Shown here one piece after another: positions 8,386-16,166 of a DNA stretch of 64,000 nt. Source of the stretch: Clostridium_AD sp964467165 (lineage in GTDB: Bacteria; Bacillota; Clostridia; Clostridiales; Clostridiaceae); NCBI GenBank assembly GCA_964467165.1, contig CAYXOL010000021.1:1-64000 (forward strand), read 5' to 3'. Within the stretch, counting starts at the first letter, position 1, and each line of letters begins with the position of its first letter. A program made the position numbers and the translations under genes. The notes beneath the pieces were generated by a model that was given only the letters and a program-made list of their open reading frames with translations, was not told where the DNA came from and made no database searches.

Positions 8386-9753
8386 TTAATATATTGGTTC
8401 ATGGTGATTTCCAGAAAAACCATCCACCATTACGTCTAGTCTTTCCCCAGTCTCCTCCATTATTTCTACCGCCTTTAGTCTTTTTACCATGCCAAATGGT
8501 TCCCTTAATGAAAGTTTATCACCACGTCCCGATATAACCCACAAGGTTTTATATCCCTTTGGCTTAACACCCAAGTTTACTTCACCCTTTCCATCAGTAA
8601 AATATATTAGTATGTTAGTATCAGTATTATTTACATAATCAAAAATCGGTGTAAACTTTGTACCACCGCCACCACTTATGCTACGCCTGCGTACATTATT
8701 AATAGATTTTATCTTATAGGATTGCCTTATCTCTGTATCACATTCAAGCAATGTTATCTCATGCTTATAAGTTTTTACAATATTAAAAACTTCTTTTATT
8801 GCTCCATGAAATTCCTCATCACTTATGCTGCCACTTATATCTATAGCCAAGGTAATTCTAGCTATATGCCCCCTAAGTTCTCCTCTTAAATCTAGTCTAT
8901 TAGGTTGGCGCCTACTCCTTCTTGTAATTGTCTTTTTTTTATCGCCTTCTAAGGTTCCCATCATTTTCCTCAGATACATATTCCAAGGAATTTCAGCTTT
9001 ATTACCCTTAATGCCCTTAATCATATCCTCCAAATAAAGAGGAACTGCCCCCTTCTCTGCAAAGCCTACAAATTTCTCCGTAAAGTTTTTAAGAGTTTCC
9101 TCATCTATTTCTGTGGATTCTTCCCACAAATCATGAGTTTTTGAAGCATTATATTCTCTTTCTATGTGTTGATCTTTAGAATCATCCTCTTGATCTTCAT
9201 CTTCTTCCTCTAACAAATTAAGGGCCATCTGAATTTTATCTACATAATATTCCATGGTCATATAAGTTTTCATCTTTAAACTATACTTAAAATTTATACT
9301 ATCTAAGGTTATAGCAAAGTGTGGTAAATCCTTTAGATGCTGATTCACCACTATATCCATTGCCATATTAATAGCCAAGGTGCTATATTTTGTTTTAAGC
9401 GCTCTTGCACGATTTAAATGAAAGGATAGTATGTGATAAATCTCATGTTTAATAGTGCTTTTCATCTGCTCTTCAGTAAGACTTAGAAAAATATATGGAT
9501 TAAAGTAAATTACATATTTAGATAATTTAAAATTCACAGCTGTGGGCGAAGTTATATCATATCTTATCTCTCTAGTCATTTGAAGCAGAAAATAGCCATA
9601 GAAGTTTTCATTATCTTCTATCAGCATAAAATTAACCATGGTAACAAGTTTCAGAAATTCTTCATTAAAATCTTTTGGCATATCTTCAATTGCTCTCACA
9701 TTAGAAATTTCATCATAAAGTGAGTCTTTAAGACTTTCAAATACTTTTCCCAT
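8386..9753 (-). CDS. Putative metallopeptidase with C-terminal VWA-like domain (DUF2201 type)
   Basis: The N-terminal part has a zincin-like motif HEIYH (His103, Glu104, His107), fitting the DUF2201 N-terminal metallopeptidase-like domain. An acidic linker (EEEDEDQEDDSKD) follows at about 180-195. The C-terminal third is VWA-like, with the metal-ion-dependent adhesion motif DISGSIS near residue 315 and ISGGGGTKFTPIF. Such proteins pair with MoxR-type AAA ATPases, which is the next gene upstream (8 bp gap), in putative assembly or metal-insertion chaperone systems. It is the last gene of a three-gene operon and ends at a long inverted repeat. Confidence 0.9.
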   Translation of the reverse strand: MGKVFESLKDSLYDEISNVRAIEDMPKDFNEEFLKLVTMVNFMLIEDNENFYGYFLLQMTREIRYDITSPTAVNFKLSKYVIYFNPYIFLSLTEEQMKSTIKHEIYHILSFHLNRARALKTKYSTLAINMAMDIVVNQHLKDLPHFAITLDSINFKYSLKMKTYMTMEYYVDKIQMALNLLEEEDEDQEDDSKDQHIEREYNASKTHDLWEESTEIDEETLKNFTEKFVGFAEKGAVPLYLEDMIKGIKGNKAEIPWNMYLRKMMGTLEGDKKKTITRRSRRQPNRLDLRGELRGHIARITLAIDISGSISDEEFHGAIKEVFNIVKTYKHEITLLECDTEIRQSYKIKSINNVRRRSISGGGGTKFTPIFDYVNNTDTNILIYFTDGKGEVNLGVKPKGYKTLWVISGRGDKLSLREPFGMVKRLKAVEIMEETGERLDVMVDGFSGNHHEPIY

Positions 9754-9761
9754 AATATCAC

Positions 9762-10880
9762 CTAGCCTTTAATCTCATTATAGGCCTTAAAATACATTTC
9801 AACAAAAGCTTCATTTTCTAAACACAGCTTATAAACAGTATTATAGCTTTCTTTAATATCTTGCATAATCCCTATGCCTAGATCTACAGGATAAAGTATC
9901 AAAAACTCTACAAATCTTTCTATATCACTAGGCAGCATTTCTTTTTTATCTAATATATGCAAAATATTCTTTGCAATCAAATATAACCTAGTGTGGCTTT
10001 CCGCTTTTACTTTTACTTTTAGTCCCTCAGATAACTCTGCGTGTGCAAACACCTCTTCATAAGAAATTAAAGGTTTATTATTCTCCTGGGAAAAAGCCAT
10101 AAACTCATGAGCAACTCTATCACCTAAATTTCCTTTTAGAATATTTAAAAATACTCTTTTAGGAATCTTATCTTTATTTTCTTTATATAGTCTATAGCTT
10201 TTTGAAACCCGCTGAAAGCTTCTAGGAGTTGCTTTTATTTGCTCGTCCTTTAGTGTGCTTTGCAAATATTCTGGGAAAGTAGATATAAACTCTATAACCT
10301 TTTCCTCTAGATTATTTTCAATAGCCCATGTAAGCCAAACTTTTGAATCACTCTCCATATAAAGCCAAACAAATCTATTCTCTTGTGCTGCATCCATATC
10401 AACTACTTGATAATCAACATCCTCACCATACTTACTAGAAGGATTCATAGCAGCTAATATTTTCACCTTCTCATGAAGCTTGTATCCATTTATATCTCTG
10501 TTTAAGATAAGGTTCATAAGCTCCTGTTGCACTGTATGCTCACAACGGTTTATTTCATCAATAAACAAAAATACATCCTTACCATCATGTATTAAACTAT
10601 CTATTTCCTGCAGCTTTGTATGAACCGCATAAACAGTATTTTTCTTATTAATAGTTCTACCTGTTGAATCATTAAAACTATAGTCCTCAACTGTTGGCAG
10701 ACCACCTATTTCTCCTTCCTTTAAAAGGTTTCCATCTATAATAACTAGGCTCCACCCTTTCTTTTTTGCAAGTTCTCTAGCTAAGGCAGTTTTTCCTATA
10801 CCACTTTCCCCTACAATTATTGGCACCTCATCTGTTTCTATAACAAGTTCTGCGCTTTGCAACGTATCCTTAAAATTCAT
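9762..10880 (-). CDS. MoxR-like AAA+ ATPase
   Basis: Walker A is GESGIGKT (residues 24-31) and Walker B is FLFIDEINR, followed by the MoxR-type sensor region ILAAMNPSSKYGEDVDYQVVDMD and an arginine-finger-rich RSFQRVSKSYR segment. MoxR ATPases act with VWA proteins, using ATP to remodel or activate a target protein. The VWA partner is the next gene, and the repeat protein precedes it with a 13-bp gap. AGGAGATAAG precedes the ATG. The target is not evident. Confidence 0.9.
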   Translation of the reverse strand: MNFKDTLQSAELVIETDEVPIIVGESGIGKTALARELAKKKGWSLVIIDGNLLKEGEIGGLPTVEDYSFNDSTGRTINKKNTVYAVHTKLQEIDSLIHDGKDVFLFIDEINRCEHTVQQELMNLILNRDINGYKLHEKVKILAAMNPSSKYGEDVDYQVVDMDAAQENRFVWLYMESDSKVWLTWAIENNLEEKVIEFISTFPEYLQSTLKDEQIKATPRSFQRVSKSYRLYKENKDKIPKRVFLNILKGNLGDRVAHEFMAFSQENNKPLISYEEVFAHAELSEGLKVKVKAESHTRLYLIAKNILHILDKKEMLPSDIERFVEFLILYPVDLGIGIMQDIKESYNTVYKLCLENEAFVEMYFKAYNEIKG

Positions 10881-10893
10881 AACTTATCTCCTC

Positions 10894-11697
10894 TTACATC
10901 ATCTTCAGTTTTTCATCAACTGCAATTTTTTTGCAGGTTTTACTTCCATATTTATAAATAAAAATGGTTTTATCCATAGATATATTACCACAATTTTCAT
11001 CAATACTTTCACAGTTCATAAAATCCCTTACATATTTTTCTGAAACATTCTCTTTAGATAATACCTCTTTAAAGGCCATCTCTACCACATCCCTTGGCAA
11101 GTCATTAATAATATATTTCATTACTAGCGCATTGTGCTTTAAAAACAATATTTTTTTATTTTCATCTATATTGGAAATTAACTTTATGGCAGCTTCATTT
11201 TCCGTAATAGCCAATATCTCAGCTCTTTCAGTTGCATCTTTTATATATCTTAAAGTCTCATAATTTTTCTCTATAGCTAATAGCTGTATTTCTTCGCAAG
11301 GACTTGCTATAAATCTTATAGCATCATAATCCTTTTCTATAGCTAATTTTTGAAGTTCCTCGCTAGGGCTTTTAGCATACTTTATTGCATAACCCTTTTG
11401 CAAAAGGCCAATTTTTATCAACTCTTCCGTGGGATTTATAATAAATTCTAAAGTACTCCAGTTCTTTGACACAACATATTTTTTCATATCATAGGTAGGA
11501 TTTTCTATAAATTCAATGGCCATATAATTGCTTTTTATTGCCATATTCTGCATTTCTTCTGTAGGATTTTTTATATAGCGTATCATTACGCCATCTTTTT
11601 TTATGGCCCTAAGTTTCATTTCTTCAGTAAGCTTTTCTATATTTTTTATAATAATTGGATTACTATCAATCATTTGTAGAATTTTTTCCTCTGTCAC
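10894..11697 (-). CDS. Helical repeat protein with eight 22-residue units
   Basis: The start is a GTG at 11697 behind GAGGTGA. From residue 17 to about 192 the protein consists of eight units of exactly 22 residues, with consensus I-x-F-I-x-N-P-T-E-E-M-x-x-x-A-I-x-x-N-Y-x-A, for example IRYIKNPTEEM and IRFIASPCEEI. This suggests an alpha-solenoid related in style to DUF4116-type repeats. The C-terminal 75 residues are not repetitive. As the first gene of the operon with the MoxR ATPase and VWA protein, it may supply target or adaptor recognition; that is inference. I do not recognise a named family with confidence. Confidence 0.8.
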   Translation of the reverse strand: MTEEKILQMIDSNPIIIKNIEKLTEEMKLRAIKKDGVMIRYIKNPTEEMQNMAIKSNYMAIEFIENPTYDMKKYVVSKNWSTLEFIINPTEELIKIGLLQKGYAIKYAKSPSEELQKLAIEKDYDAIRFIASPCEEIQLLAIEKNYETLRYIKDATERAEILAITENEAAIKLISNIDENKKILFLKHNALVMKYIINDLPRDVVEMAFKEVLSKENVSEKYVRDFMNCESIDENCGNISMDKTIFIYKYGSKTCKKIAVDEKLKMM

Positions 11698-11735
11698 AAA
11701 CCTTCACCTCTATAATAGGCCTCTTCAAAAAATCA

Positions 11736-11792
11736 ACTAGTCATTAGGCTAGTGTTTTTTTATAACTGCCCTGTTAATTTAATATAATTATA
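11736..11792 (-). promoter_or_regulatory. Extended -10 promoter and hairpin leader of the repeat-AAA-VWA operon
   Basis: On the minus strand TGGTATAAT ends the core at 11787-11795, a perfect extended -10; the -35 is weak. The leader then carries a short CTAG/CTAG hairpin (11736-11750) flanked by T-runs on both strands, which could attenuate transcription. The hairpin resembles one at 46860. Confidence 0.45.
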
Positions 11793-11850
11793 CCATAAAT
11801 AATAAAAGTATAAATAGTTGTTAATCGTCACCAGCTATTTTTCAGCATAA

Positions 11851-11876
11851 AAAAAAGAGATATTTCTATCTCTTTT
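11851..11876 (-). terminator. Rho-independent terminator of the 6S-like transcript
   Basis: On the minus strand AAAAGAGATA, a GAAA loop and TATCTCTTTT are followed by a run of about eight T. It separates the noncoding transcript from the operon downstream. Confidence 0.8.
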
Positions 11877-12131
11877 ATAAACCAATTAAAAATTTTTAAT
11901 TTTATAATCCAAGGTACCGTTGCCCCAATTTTTGCACCTATCTTTATGATAGGTGGGTGTCCTCAGAGATGTTTAGCAGTCCTTGCCACTTAAAATATTG
12001 GACTTATAGGCCTAATATGCATCTAGATCTTGAACTCCCGTATTAAAACTGTAGGTTGAAAATAAGAGCTTCACGAATATCCCAGAAAACAAATTTATAA
12101 AACTTTTAAATCAATTTAATGACTATCTATT
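11851..12131 (-). ncRNA. ssrS: Candidate 6S (SsrS-like) RNA
   Basis: A promoter, a terminator and no ORF delimit a noncoding transcript of up to about 280 nt. Positions 12076-12089 pair with 11960-11973 in a closing helix (12 of 14 positions, counting G-U). The 5' strand reads CUGGGAUAUUCGUGAAGC and the 3' strand AACAUCUCUGAGGA, resembling the closing stem and GAUGUUCG element of 6S RNAs. A CAACCUACAGUUUUAAUACGG segment follows, then a CACCUAUC/GAUAGGUG hairpin downstream. 6S RNA binds the sigma-A holoenzyme as a promoter mimic. The mature RNA is probably about 11.95-12.10 kb. The family assignment rests on my recall of the consensus, not a covariance search. Confidence 0.55.
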
Positions 12132-12137
12132 AACTTC

Positions 12138-12165
12138 ATTATAGCAGAATTAAAATAAAATTCAA
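12138..12165 (-). promoter_or_regulatory. Promoter of the 6S-like RNA
   Basis: On the minus strand TTGAAT, a 16-bp spacer and TATAAT are present, with TGC directly before the -10 (extended -10). The predicted start is near 12131. Confidence 0.7.
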
Positions 12166-12213
12166 TAGTAATTTGTGGGTTTTCTAAAATAAATCAGTAA
12201 CAATTTTAAAATT

Positions 12214-13527
12214 TTAAATTGATGGCATAGCCTCAAGTGAGCTTTGCATTTTCTTCATAGTCTTTAGTATAATAACATCTGTAATACTCATTCCTTCAGA
12301 AGCTAAAACTCCTAGATTTGCAATTGTCTCTTCTGCAGTTTCTGAAACAATTCCATTTCTTGCAGGCACAATAGAGTTATTTATAGCTAAAATTGCAGAT
12401 TGTACTGCAACTGATGCTGAGGTGGAAAGTTTTAATGAACATCCTTCCTTTGCACCATCACATATCATGCCACTAGTGTTTGCAATGGTATTCTTTATAA
12501 CTCCATCTATTTGATCTTCACTGGCGCCCATTAGCCATGCTATAGCTATTCCTGCACCAGTTCCAGCCGCAACTCCACAAGCACAAATTGCTGATAACCT
12601 TCCTATATAGTGTTTTATATAACTATTCATAATATGACTTATTGCCACAGCTTTAGCTAGTTTTTCCTCAGTCACATTAAATCTATTTTTATATGCAACA
12701 ATGGGCAGTATTGCTGTAAGACCATTGTTTCCACTTCCGCTACTGCTCATAACAGATACATTTAGCCCAGACATTCTAGCATCACTTGCAGCCGAAGTTA
12801 GCATCATTGCAGATGTCATTAGGTCCTCTGAAAGAACCCCTTGCTCTATACTCTTTTTAAGAGCAAATCCAACTCCCATACCAATTTTTTCTTCAAGTCC
12901 AATCTTAGCTATAGTTTCATTCATTACTACCCCATCTAACATAAAGGCAATATCTTCATGAGGAATTTGCTCAATTTCTTTTATAATTTCTCTTATTCTT
13001 AAATCATATAAATTATTTTCTCCCACATTGCTTGTTTTATCCTCTTTTGTTAAATCTAAAAGAACTTCTCCTAAAGCTTCAATATAGACAAATCTATTAT
13101 GCTTTCCGCTTATAATTGCACTACAATTTCCCTTATCAGTTACAAGATTTACTTCAACATAAACTTTCTCTGAAGTATCTTTGATATCCAATAATAATTT
13201 TCCACTATTTAAGAAATCCTTGGCAAGCTGAACTTGACTTTCATTAATTCCCTCAAGTACTCTTAAGTCCTTTTCACTTTCCCCACCAATAAACCCAAGT
13301 GCCGCTGCAATATAAAGTCCAACTTCCTTTGTATTTGGTATCCCAACTGATAATCCATTTTTATATATATTAGGACTAACAAAAACTTCTGCACTTTCTA
13401 TATGATTAAAAGTTATTAATTCCTTAGCCCTTGCACATGCTAGAGCAACCGCAACTGGTTCAGTACATCCCATTGCAGGAACAACTTCTTGTTTTAACGT
13501 TTCAACTATAAGATTTCTTAATTTCAT
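12214..13527 (-). CDS. cdsB: L-cysteine desulfidase (UPF0597/SDH-alpha-like)
   Basis: The 437-residue protein matches the UPF0597 / serine dehydratase alpha-like family: MGCTEPVAVALA near residue 20, IYKNGLSVGIPN, SSSGSGNNGLTAILP, CGVAAGTGAG, and GMICDGAKEGCSLKL. The conserved Cys residues (in GCTEP, in CAC and in ICDG...GC) fit the oxygen-sensitive 4Fe-4S cluster of cysteine desulfidases, which convert cysteine to pyruvate, sulfide and ammonia. GAGGGAG precedes the ATG. A -24/-12 promoter lies about 200 bp upstream and a sigma-54 activator gene lies next to it, the same pairing as CdsB-CdsR in Clostridioides difficile. Confidence 0.85.
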   Translation of the reverse strand: MKLRNLIVETLKQEVVPAMGCTEPVAVALACARAKELITFNHIESAEVFVSPNIYKNGLSVGIPNTKEVGLYIAAALGFIGGESEKDLRVLEGINESQVQLAKDFLNSGKLLLDIKDTSEKVYVEVNLVTDKGNCSAIISGKHNRFVYIEALGEVLLDLTKEDKTSNVGENNLYDLRIREIIKEIEQIPHEDIAFMLDGVVMNETIAKIGLEEKIGMGVGFALKKSIEQGVLSEDLMTSAMMLTSAASDARMSGLNVSVMSSSGSGNNGLTAILPIVAYKNRFNVTEEKLAKAVAISHIMNSYIKHYIGRLSAICACGVAAGTGAGIAIAWLMGASEDQIDGVIKNTIANTSGMICDGAKEGCSLKLSTSASVAVQSAILAINNSIVPARNGIVSETAEETIANLGVLASEGMSITDVIILKTMKKMQSSLEAMPSI

Positions 13528-13724
13528 AAAAACACTCCCTCAAACGATTTTTTAACATTATATGTTACAGTAATACCTACACCCATAAAATTAAATTCAT
13601 CCAAATTCACAGAAAATTTATGGGAAATTGATGAAAAACTTATGTAATTGTTATATATTCTTTATAAAATTCCTAATACATAATTAAATACCTAATAAAT
13701 ACTTTAAATACCTAACATATACTT

Positions 13725-13742
13725 TAGCAATATTCGTGCCAA
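13725..13742 (-). promoter_or_regulatory. Sigma-54 (-24/-12) promoter of cysteine desulfidase
   Basis: The minus strand reads TTGGCACGAATATTGCTA, matching TTGGCACG-N4-TTGCTA at every conserved position. The predicted start is near 13716, giving an untranslated leader of about 190 nt before ATG 13527. Confidence 0.9.
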
Positions 13743-13774
13743 TAAATACTTACTTAGAATAGCCCTTATAATGG

Positions 13775-13793
13775 ATCATTTTCTCAAAATGAT
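13775..13793. promoter_or_regulatory. Candidate enhancer (UAS) dyad for the sigma-54 activator
   Basis: ATCATTTTCTCAAAATGAT is an 8-bp dyad with a 3-bp centre, about 68 bp upstream of the predicted start. The same half-site (TCATTT/AAATGA) recurs in the palindrome at 13808-13849, about 110 bp upstream. Two such dyads would fit cooperative binding of an HTH_8 activator. Confidence 0.5.
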
Positions 13794-13807
13794 AAAATAC
13801 ATAGAAA

Positions 13808-13849
13808 AACAGTATCAAAATGAGAATCATTTCTCATTTTGATACTGTT
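13808..13849 (-). terminator. 19-bp palindrome: terminator of the activator gene, possible second UAS
   Basis: A perfect 19-bp inverted repeat encloses a 4-base centre (TCAT, 13827-13830). It is followed by TTTTT on the minus strand. The upstream arm encodes the last residues EQYQNEK and the stop codon lies in the centre, so the terminator overlaps coding sequence. Confidence 0.75.
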
Positions 13850-15614
13850 CCAATTTATATTCTTTTATTTTTCTATATAAGGTTGCTCTACTTAATTCCA
13901 AGGCCTCTGCAGCCTTTGTAATTGATTGTTTGCTATGTCCAAAATATTCTAAAGCTTTTAAGATTTCTTTTTTCTCCAGTTCCTTAATAGGCATAATCCC
14001 TATCTCTTTTTTACTTTCTAAGATATTTTCTGGTGTTTTTAATCTTTTTGGCAAATCCACACACTTTATAACTGAACTTCCGCACATATTTACGGCATAT
14101 TCAATAGTATTTTCTAGTTCACGTACATTCCCAGGCCACTTATAATTAATAAAATTTTCTAAAACATCATCATCTATTTTACTTATATGCTTTTCTAATT
14201 TAACATTGCATTTTTCTAAAAGGTAATCCACAAGAATTACAATATCATCCTTTCGCTCTCTTAAAGGAGGAATATTAAGAGGAATTACATTTAATCTATA
14301 AAACAAATCTTGCCTAAATTCTCCCTCCAGAACCTTTTTCTCTAAATCTTTATTAGTAGCCGCAATAATTCTTACATCAATAGGAATGGATTCTTTTCCG
14401 CCAATCTTCTCAATAACATATTCCTGTACTACTCTTAAAAGTTTAGTCTGAAGGTGAATAGGCATATCACCAATTTCATCCAAAAAAATAGTTCCCTTAT
14501 TGGCCAATTCAAATTTTCCTGCCTTGCCACCCCTTCTTGCTCCTGTAAACGCGCCATCATCATATCCAAAAAACTCACTCTCTAGCAATTGCTCTGGAAT
14601 AGCTGCGCAATTTATTGGAATAAAAGGCCCCTTAGCTCTATCACTATAAAAGTGAACCGCCCTTGCAAATAGCTCCTTACCCGTTCCACTTTCACCCTGA
14701 ATAAGCACTGTAGAAGCAGATTTTGAAGCCTTTTTTGCTTCTACCTTAACCTGCTCTAAACAGGGACTACTACCTATAATACTATCGAAGGAAGTCACCA
14801 TAGTTCCTGTAGTAATATTATTCACGGTTTTTAACAAATCAGAAATATTACTAAAGGAGCATACTATTCCAAAACTTTTGTCACCAATACTAATAGGCTT
14901 TGCATCAAAAATCCCCCTAAAATAATAATTATTATTTTTATAAGTGAATTCTTTATTTTTTATATTTTTATGTTTCTCAATAAGCAGATCAAAATCTAAA
15001 TTACCAATAAGGTCTTTTATATTAGTATTTAAAATCTCATCCACTGGAATCCTAAATAGATCAGCTGCTTTGGTATTATAATGAAGAATTTTTCCTGCAT
15101 TGTCCCCTGCTATAATCCCTTTATCCACAGAATCAATAACTACCTCAAGTTCACGTACCAAAAGCTTTATTTGCTCTGTATTTTCCTGTTCTACTAACTT
15201 AGAAGATATTAAATCCGCCATTCTATTTAAGAAATTCATTAGGTTCTCTTTATTGCTTATAATAGCATCCCGCTGCTCTTCATCAAAAGCAATAAGCCCA
15301 ATAACTCCAACAGTGATATCCCCTACATGAATAGGGCAACAAACCTCTGCAAATTCCTCACAAGTATTAACATTCTCACATTCTAAGCAAGTAAAATGAT
15401 GCCTTGGATTTTCAATAATAAAACTCTCTCCGCCAGTTAAAGCAAATCCAAAGGCAGATTTTTCATTTACTTTTTCAGAAATACACTTCCTATATCTTCC
15501 GGTACCAGCAATTCTATTATAGTTACTATCTACAACAGTCACATCTACCCTTATAACACTAGAAATCGCCTCTGAAATCTTCTGAACATTTGAAACAATT
15601 TTTATCAAATCCAT
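13827..15614 (-). CDS. cdsR: Sigma-54-dependent activator, probable cysteine desulfidase regulator
   Basis: I choose the second ATG (15614), which has AAAGG about nine bases upstream; ATG 15623 would leave no spacing. Residues about 1-135 form a sensor-like domain with a Cys-rich stretch (CLECENVNTCEEFAEVCC). A PAS domain follows at about 165-270. The AAA+ core (about 280-510) has Walker A GESGTGKE, the sigma-54-contacting GAFTGA loop, and Walker B FLDEIGDM. An HTH_8 ends the protein (ALELSRATLYRKIKEYKL). Such proteins bind an upstream site and use ATP to open sigma-54 promoters. The perfect -24/-12 site lies between this gene and cdsB, so cdsB is the obvious target; the Cys cluster could sense thiols or metal. 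Confidence 0.88.
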   Translation of the reverse strand: MDLIKIVSNVQKISEAISSVIRVDVTVVDSNYNRIAGTGRYRKCISEKVNEKSAFGFALTGGESFIIENPRHHFTCLECENVNTCEEFAEVCCPIHVGDITVGVIGLIAFDEEQRDAIISNKENLMNFLNRMADLISSKLVEQENTEQIKLLVRELEVVIDSVDKGIIAGDNAGKILHYNTKAADLFRIPVDEILNTNIKDLIGNLDFDLLIEKHKNIKNKEFTYKNNNYYFRGIFDAKPISIGDKSFGIVCSFSNISDLLKTVNNITTGTMVTSFDSIIGSSPCLEQVKVEAKKASKSASTVLIQGESGTGKELFARAVHFYSDRAKGPFIPINCAAIPEQLLESEFFGYDDGAFTGARRGGKAGKFELANKGTIFLDEIGDMPIHLQTKLLRVVQEYVIEKIGGKESIPIDVRIIAATNKDLEKKVLEGEFRQDLFYRLNVIPLNIPPLRERKDDIVILVDYLLEKCNVKLEKHISKIDDDVLENFINYKWPGNVRELENTIEYAVNMCGSSVIKCVDLPKRLKTPENILESKKEIGIMPIKELEKKEILKALEYFGHSKQSITKAAEALELSRATLYRKIKEYKLEQYQNEK

Positions 15615-15660
15615 CCTTATCATCCTTTTGTTTTTTACTTATATACGCTCATTATATATC

Positions 15661-15686
15661 TGGTGCCACCCACGTGGCAAGTGGCA
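15661..15686. repeat. 26-bp nested palindromic element, copy 1
   Basis: This 26-mer is the exact reverse complement of 32541-32566. It contains TGCCAC...GTGGCA around an inner CCACGTGG palindrome. Nearby (15705-15725) is a G-rich GTCATGGGGACGGTT segment of the kind I associate with dispersed clostridial repeats. The stretch 15624-15766 has no gene. Confidence 0.8.
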
Positions 15687-15766
15687 AGTTTCTTAGCTAG
15701 GTCTAGTTAGTCATGGGGACGGTTAACAACTAATTAAACTATTTCACTCTAAGTACAGATTTAACT

Positions 15767-16132
15767 AGTAGAGCCTGGCCTCATTGGGTAGGCTTATTTA
15801 CTTGGACTGCCCTATGCTTAATTCTACAGATAATAATATTTAAATCAAAAACCGCCGAAAAATTTCTAGATGGTGAGCCCACAATTATTATTGCAAATGG
15901 AAAAATACTTGAGAAATCCATGAAAAAATTTCGTTACACTATAGGGGATCTTCTATCCCAGTTAAGAGATAAGGGTATTTTCGGCTTAGACCAAGTAGCT
16001 TATGCAATCCTAGAAAAAGACGGTCAATTGTCCATTTTAAAAAAAACTGAATGTGACCCAGTTACTCCCAAGGATTTAAAAATTAAAACCTCCGCTGCAA
16101 GTATTGATTTTAAAGTGATTTATAATAACTGA
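15767..16132 (+). pseudogene. 5'-truncated DUF421 (YetF/YcaP-type) membrane protein remnant
   Basis: The frame is open from before 15767 and reads LFTWTALCLILQIIIFKSK, then FLDGEPTIIIANGKILEKSM and GDLLSQLRDKGIFGLDQVAYAILEKDGQLSI. This is the last membrane helix plus the cytoplasmic domain of the DUF421 family. Intact members have about 220 residues with two or three N-terminal helices; the first part is missing. The internal ATG at 15920 has no clear ribosome binding site, so translation of the remaining 70 codons is doubtful. It lies beside dispersed-repeat sequence. Confidence 0.75.
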
Positions 16133-16166
16133 TGCTAGGTCAAAAGTTTCTTGTTCCTAAACCTAT

